From the NCBI GenBank assembly GCA_946011725.1, contig CAMGBT010000011.1, positions 1-42,412 on the forward strand: a DNA stretch of 42,412 nt, read 5' to 3'. Below the pieces are notes generated by a model that did not search any database, was not told the DNA's origin, and saw nothing but the letters and a program-made list of their open reading frames with translations. The position numbers were made by a program, and so were the translations under genes. This document shows positions 38,559 to 42,412 of the stretch, piece by piece. The stretch comes from an uncultured Bacteroidales bacterium (GTDB lineage: Bacteria; Bacteroidota; Bacteroidia; Bacteroidales; Muribaculaceae). Position 1 is the first letter of the stretch; each line of letters starts with the position of its first letter.

Positions 38559-39308
38559 ATGACACAAAATAATTACTTCGCCAACCGCTTTACGGTGCGT
38601 AATTACACCGGTGAACACATTTCCGACGACCTCCTCCGCCAAATCATTGCCGAAGCTGAGCACGCGCCCAACACCGGCAACATGCAGTGGTACAGCGTCA
38701 TCGCTACTCGCTCACCCGAATTGCGAGCCAAGTTGGCCCCGGCTCACTTCAACCAACCCTCGGTGACCGGTTGCGATGTGTTGCTCACTTTCTGCGTGGA
38801 CATCCGCCGCTTTGAGCACTGGTGCCACCTGCGCAAGGCCAAGCCCGGGTACGACAACTTCCAGTCGTTCATCGCCGCCATGATCGACACCTGCATCTTC
38901 GCCCAGCAGGTGTGCACCATCGCCGAGATGCACGGCCTCGGCACATGCTATCTCGGCACTACCACCTACAATGCTCCCACCATCGCCGAGGTGCTCGAAC
39001 TGCCCGAACGCGTGGTGCCCGTGACCACCCTCACCCTCGGCTATCCCGCCGCCCAAGGCAAGCCCTCATGGCGTCTGCCGGTGGAGGCCGTCCTCCACAG
39101 CGAAACCTACCACGACACCTGCGATGCCGACATCGAGCGATACTACTCCGAGTTGGAAGCCCTGCCCGAATCGGCCCAATTCATCGCCGAGAACGCCAAA
39201 GAGACTCTGGCACAGGTGTTTACCGACGTGCGCTACACCCGCGAGGCCGCTGAATACTTTTCCACTATATATGAAGATGTACTCGCGCGCAACGGCTTCC
39301 TCGAATGA
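38559..39308 (+). CDS. Nitroreductase-family flavoprotein
   Basis: This 249-residue protein of the FMN-dependent nitroreductase fold starts with FANRFTVRNYTGEHISDDLL (the RxxR/Y motif that opens the family), then HAPNTGNMQWYSVI (FMN contact), and GLGTCYLGTTTYNAPTIAE (about 127-145). The C-terminal LGYPAAQGKPSWRLP is also family-typical. It would bind FMN and reduce nitro or quinone compounds with NAD(P)H in the cytoplasm. The physiological substrate is unknown. Its stop overlaps the start of the next gene by 4 nt (ATGA). Confidence 0.93.
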   Translation: MTQNNYFANRFTVRNYTGEHISDDLLRQIIAEAEHAPNTGNMQWYSVIATRSPELRAKLAPAHFNQPSVTGCDVLLTFCVDIRRFEHWCHLRKAKPGYDNFQSFIAAMIDTCIFAQQVCTIAEMHGLGTCYLGTTTYNAPTIAEVLELPERVVPVTTLTLGYPAAQGKPSWRLPVEAVLHSETYHDTCDADIERYYSELEALPESAQFIAENAKETLAQVFTDVRYTREAAEYFSTIYEDVLARNGFLE

Positions 39309-40738
39309 ATCCACGCTCCACACCATATCCCCATGCGGCCACCTATACCATCGTGGCCGTGGGCTTAATTACCTTTTTTATCTGCCTGTTCACGCCCTTC
39401 TCCGGCGACGATTGGGTGTACTATGATGCCGCCAACGGTCGCAGCATCTTCGGCTGGATAGCCAACGGGGTGGGGCACTGGCTCACCACCAACGGCCGCT
39501 TGGCCAACATCGGCTTCACGCCGCTGCTGGTGGCGCCGCGTTGGATTCTGTCGGCCGTGTGCGGCTTCTTCGCAGCGCTGATGTATGCCGAAGCCACACG
39601 TGCCGCCTCCGTAAACCGCTTCAGCGGCGGCTTCGCCCTGATGATAGCCCTGCTCACTTTCGCCCTGCCATGGTGGGATTCGATGTGGATGTTCGACTGC
39701 CAATTCAACTACGTCTTCGCCGTCGCCCTCTGCCTGTGGGCAGTGCGCAAAATGTGGCAAGCGCCGCACACGCCGTATGGGCGATGGCTCGCTGCCGCCG
39801 TTTGCTTCGCCGCCGGCATGATGCACGAAGCCGCCTCGCTGCCGCTTTGCATAGCCGGCGCCGTGTACCTGTGGGCCGGAGGCAAACGCCCCGACAAACT
39901 ATTGGCCACAGCCTTCGCCCTCGGCACCGCCGTAGTGACTTTCTCCCCGGGGATATGGATGCGCGCCGCCGGCGAACACGTGGCCGACGCGCCGTTGTAT
40001 ATTCTGCTGCTGCAGAGCGATTTAGCTGCAACAATTGTAGCCTTCGGCTTGCTCTTCATGATTGTGAGCCCCACGCGCCGCCATCGCTTGCGCCAATACC
40101 TTGCCACCCCAACCGGCCTGTTTGCCGTGGCAGCCGTGGTGTCGATGGCCATCAGTCTCGCCTCCGGCATCGTGGGCCGCAGCGGCTGGTTCGCCGAAAT
40201 CTACGCCTTCATCGTCATCATAAGTTACTGCCGCAGCCGGCTCGACTGCGTAGCTTCGCCGGCCACCATCATAGCGCTCGCCATACCGATGGCCCAACTG
40301 CTCGTGGTGAGTGTTGTTCAATTCGTAGCCTACAACGAGTACCGGGCGTTTGAGCAAAGGTACTGCAATTCGTGCGATGGCGTGGTGTATTTGGATTACA
40401 CTCGCGACGACGAGTGGCCCGTGCTTGCCCTCAACCGCATCCGCGGCGTCCTCGATCCCGACGACCGCTACCTCCTCCTAACCCTCCGCAATCACATCAA
40501 CCCCAACGCGCCGCTACCCGTAGTTCTGCCCACATACGCTGCAAATCATCACTTCGATGGCGAACTATGCAACGGCGACATCATCACTTCCACTTTGCCG
40601 ACAGATGCCGTCACCCGCCCCGATGGCCTCATCCTCTGCCACCTCAATGGCCGGGAATGGGTAGTGCAACCCTACCGCAGCAGCCACTGCCAACTCTACC
40701 ACCTCTCCCCGCGCCAACTCGACCCCGGCGACCGCTAA
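39305..40738 (+). CDS. DUF6056-like multi-pass membrane protein
   Basis: This 477-residue integral membrane protein has about 9-11 hydrophobic helices. Near the N-terminus the FSGDDWVYYDAANGR motif follows TM1, like the conserved acidic DD of GT-C glycosyltransferases and DUF6056 proteins. The C-terminal 110 residues (from about 368) are soluble with a mixed beta fold. A GT-C-type glycosyltransferase activity is possible by fold, but no donor is known. It is coupled to the nitroreductase gene by a 4-nt overlap and overlaps the convergent ATPase gene by 4 nt. Confidence 0.75.
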   Translation: MNPRSTPYPHAATYTIVAVGLITFFICLFTPFSGDDWVYYDAANGRSIFGWIANGVGHWLTTNGRLANIGFTPLLVAPRWILSAVCGFFAALMYAEATRAASVNRFSGGFALMIALLTFALPWWDSMWMFDCQFNYVFAVALCLWAVRKMWQAPHTPYGRWLAAAVCFAAGMMHEAASLPLCIAGAVYLWAGGKRPDKLLATAFALGTAVVTFSPGIWMRAAGEHVADAPLYILLLQSDLAATIVAFGLLFMIVSPTRRHRLRQYLATPTGLFAVAAVVSMAISLASGIVGRSGWFAEIYAFIVIISYCRSRLDCVASPATIIALAIPMAQLLVVSVVQFVAYNEYRAFEQRYCNSCDGVVYLDYTRDDEWPVLALNRIRGVLDPDDRYLLLTLRNHINPNAPLPVVLPTYAANHHFDGELCNGDIITSTLPTDAVTRPDGLILCHLNGREWVVQPYRSSHCQLYHLSPRQLDPGDR

Positions 40739-41925
40739 TAAATCAGCAGCCGCGAAGCTTGGCGGCAGTTGACGAATCCGCCGTTCGGATCGAGGTTGTT
40801 GTCATCGCCATCGTAGATTACGGCGGTGGTTTGCACGCGCTCGCCCAAAAGGTCGCGAAGATAGCATAAGTGCTTGGCCCATTGGGGCGAGTAGGTCTTG
40901 CCCGACTTGATTTCGAATGCTTGTATGTGGCCGTCGGGCAGAATGCGCAACAGATCCACTTCGCGACGCGTTTTGTCGCGGTAGAAAAAGAATTGATTGG
41001 TGAGGCCGCGGTTGAGGTCAGTCTTAATCAAGTCCGTTACCACCATGTTTTCAAATAGGTTGCCGCGAAGCGGGTGCACTGCCATTTGCTCGGTGGATCG
41101 AATGCCCAACAGCCACGCGGCCAGGCCGCAGTCACAGAAATACAGCTTAGGCGATTTGGTGAGCTGTTTGCCAATGTTTTGGTAGTAAGGTTGCAGAAGT
41201 GTCACCACGTAAGATGCCTGTAAAATGCTCAGCCATGATTTGATTGTTGGTACGCTTACACCCACTTCCACCGACATTGCCGATGCGTTAAACTCTTGCA
41301 CTATGCGGCCGGCGCATAGGCGCAGGAAGGTTTGGAACGAGTGTAAGTCTTTGATATTCAGTAACGAACGCAGGTCTCGCTCGATGTAGGTCGATAAGTA
41401 GTTCGACAGCAAAATGTCCACACCGCGGAGGTCAATTCCCCATAGAGCAGGAAAGCCACCGCGCAACAGCAGTTCGTCGGTCGATGCCTCCGGGTACCGG
41501 CTGCGTATCTCGCTGACAGTCAGCGGCAGAAGGGTAAGAACCGCTGTGCGACCGGCCATCGACTGCGTCACCTTTTCCAAAAGTGCGAAATTGCTGCTCC
41601 CGCTGACAATAAAGCGACGCGAACCGCCGATGATGCGGTCGTTGTCCACCTCAACTTGCAGGTAGGAGAAGATTTGCGGCCACCGTTGCGCCTCGTCAAT
41701 TATCACACCATTGGGGAAGCGAGCAATAAAACCTTTCGGATCGTTTTGCAACTGTTCGAGCGTGGAATAATCTTCTAAGTTAACGTAAGGTAAATCAGAG
41801 AGATAAGTTCGGCAAAGCGTGGTTTTGCCTGACTGTCTCGGGCCGGTAACGGTCAATGTAGGCAGGTACTTGAAGGCTTCAGATAGGGTAGCCTCCATCG
41901 TTCTATGTATCAGCTGATTATTCAT
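40735..41925 (-). CDS. AAA-family ATP-binding protein with DUF4143
   Basis: This 396-residue protein has an N-terminal P-loop ATPase (LTVTGPRQSGKTTLCRTYL about 24-42, with Walker A GPRQSGKT; Walker B VIIDEAQRWP about 74-83; sensor IVSGSSNF) and a C-terminal DUF4143 domain (from about 190; IERDLRSLLNIKDL, and the late YRDKTRREVDLL with an acidic-basic nuclease-like pattern). Such proteins are abundant in Bacteroidales. Their function is undetermined, though the C-terminal domain resembles PD-(D/E)XK folds. It is likely autonomous and prone to horizontal movement. A promoter and a perfect inverted repeat lie in the leader. Confidence 0.9.
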   Translation of the reverse strand: MNNQLIHRTMEATLSEAFKYLPTLTVTGPRQSGKTTLCRTYLSDLPYVNLEDYSTLEQLQNDPKGFIARFPNGVIIDEAQRWPQIFSYLQVEVDNDRIIGGSRRFIVSGSSNFALLEKVTQSMAGRTAVLTLLPLTVSEIRSRYPEASTDELLLRGGFPALWGIDLRGVDILLSNYLSTYIERDLRSLLNIKDLHSFQTFLRLCAGRIVQEFNASAMSVEVGVSVPTIKSWLSILQASYVVTLLQPYYQNIGKQLTKSPKLYFCDCGLAAWLLGIRSTEQMAVHPLRGNLFENMVVTDLIKTDLNRGLTNQFFFYRDKTRREVDLLRILPDGHIQAFEIKSGKTYSPQWAKHLCYLRDLLGERVQTTAVIYDGDDNNLDPNGGFVNCRQASRLLIY

Positions 41926-41928
41926 AAT

Positions 41929-41970
41929 TTGTCTAAATTTAAAGTACTATTTAAAATTTAGACAAAATTA
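41929..41970 (-). promoter_or_regulatory. Promoter with inverted-repeat operator or leader hairpin
   Basis: A TAATTTTG box (41963-41970, minus) is followed by a perfect 12-bp inverted repeat, TTGTCTAAATTT (41929-41940) with AAATTTAGACAA (41954-41965) and a 13-nt spacer. The left arm ends 3 nt upstream of the start codon at 41925, so the repeat spans the transcript start and the ribosome-binding region. It could be an autoregulatory operator or a translation-blocking hairpin. Confidence 0.6.
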
Positions 41971-42116
41971 CAACAAATTTTCATAATCACCAAATATTTC
42001 GCCAAAAAACATCCCAACCACTGCCATCCGGGCCGTCGGCCGTTGCCGTCAGGCCGGTTGTCGTGGTGAGGCGGCAGCCGAACAGCCGTAGCCGCCCATA
42101 CCAAGATGGCTTCCCT

Positions 42117-42263
42117 GAAAGTGTGTCAAAAGCCACAGATTATTATTTAGACCGGCGGTTGTGCCATCCGGGTATGCCGAGGCAAGCCACGGTTCTATGG
42201 GTAAACGATCGAATATCAACAATATAAATCCCATCCTCCTGCGAAATCTCCTGTTTTCCTGTA
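42117..42263. repeat. Second, right-truncated copy of the MITE-like repeat
   Basis: It shares GAAAGTGTGTCAAAAG at the left end and a 35-nt core (42163-42197) with the element at 11691-11877, differing there at 3 positions by eye. The AAATCTCCTGTT stretch follows at similar spacing. The right terminal inverted repeat is absent, so this copy appears truncated or replaced by other sequence. Confidence 0.6.
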
Positions 42264-42267
42264 AACC

Positions 42268-42305
42268 CCATCCACCGGATGGCAAATCGACGTCCACCGG
42301 ATGGC
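42268..42305. repeat. Tandem palindromic repeat
   Basis: TCCACCGGATGGC occurs twice (42271-42283 and 42293-42305), and CCATCC-ACC-GGATGG forms a small hairpin. It replaces the right end of the degraded repeat copy. Confidence 0.6.
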
Positions 42306-42352
42306 TATCGTATGGAATCGTCGAAACAAATCTGCGTGAGATTCAGCGATGA

Positions 42353-42412
42353 GGGGGCTAGTGTTGGTGGGGGTGAGGGGGGGCGTCGAGAGGGGGCAGG
42401 GGGGGGGCGGGG
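42353..42412 (+). other. G-rich tract with G-quadruplex potential
   Basis: The last 60 bases contain many runs of four or more G, including a run of nine. The tract could form a G-quadruplex, but it lies at the window end and may also be low-quality contig end sequence. Confidence 0.45.

Larger units (their letters stand above)
41971..42412. other. Gene-free tail with repeats and G-runs
   Basis: About 440 bases to the window end lack a convincing gene. They hold a degraded copy of the MITE-like repeat (42117-42263), a palindromic tandem (42268-42305) and a very G-rich end (42353-42412). Confidence 0.6.

Noticed and set aside
40735-41925. DUF4143 ATPase as part of the AAA+ cassette system
   Set aside because: It is 24 kb away, has its own promoter, and belongs to a different, very abundant family.
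1-42412. CRISPR array
   Set aside because: No set of regularly spaced direct repeats with unique spacers is present; the only close identical repeats are the two 33-bp hairpin copies and the TTCGTTA heptamers.

Overview
The window looks like chromosome of a host-associated Bacteroidales bacterium, most likely near the Muribaculaceae/S24-7 group. Evidence: many TAnnTTTG promoter boxes (the Bacteroidetes -7 element), lipoproteins with Bacteroidetes-type lipoboxes, a PorQ gene, Wzi-family and DUF5723 outer-membrane proteins, a bifunctional Wzc-type BY-kinase and a cobalamin-dependent ribonucleotide reductase. The family is inferred from gene content and style, not from a marker-gene comparison.

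Layout. 0.1-3.1 kb: a RelA/SpoT-family (p)ppGpp synthetase whose hydrolase domain has lost its HD motif, followed by a lipoprotein. 3.2-7.2 kb: GTPase EngB, then a lipoprotein/DUF5723 pair. 7.4-11.0 kb: a tightly overlapping five-gene operon porQ-cmk-ispH-small membrane protein-GNAT. 11.1-16.9 kb: an accessory, visibly A+T-richer island beginning at tRNA-Ser(GCU). It holds palindrome arrays, a MITE-like element with 19-bp terminal inverted repeats, an XRE regulator and a three-gene cassette. The cassette encodes a protein with an N-terminal LRNNF..LL..WL..RG module, a Ycf46-like AAA+ ATPase, and a PD-(D/E)XK-like/glycine-zipper fusion protein. This cassette is the best candidate here for an undescribed, possibly defence-like, system.

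17-20.6 kb: FKBP isomerase, alpha/beta hydrolase, DUF2461, a MINPP-like histidine phosphatase and a small TPR protein. 20.6-28 kb: a compact exopolysaccharide operon on the minus strand (Wza, Wzc, Wzy-like, Wzx, one GT4). 28.1-30 kb: HtrA/DegQ protease, a 33-bp hairpin repeat pair and tRNA-Gln(CUG). 30.2-35.1 kb: a plus-strand operon of Wzi, a lipocalin-like lipoprotein, a LegB-like dehydratase, an ATP-grasp enzyme and a NeuB/LegI synthase, i.e. part of a nonulosonic (sialic/legionaminic) acid pathway beside capsule genes. 35.2-42.4 kb: a small secreted coiled-coil protein, NrdJ, nitroreductase, a DUF6056 membrane protein and a DUF4143 ATPase with a perfect inverted repeat in its leader. A second, degraded copy of the MITE-like repeat and a very G-rich tail follow.

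Functionally, the two polysaccharide loci flank the periplasmic protease and probably serve the same surface glycan. Most other genes are housekeeping. The island at 11.2-16.9 kb and the small repeats are what ordinary annotation does not explain.
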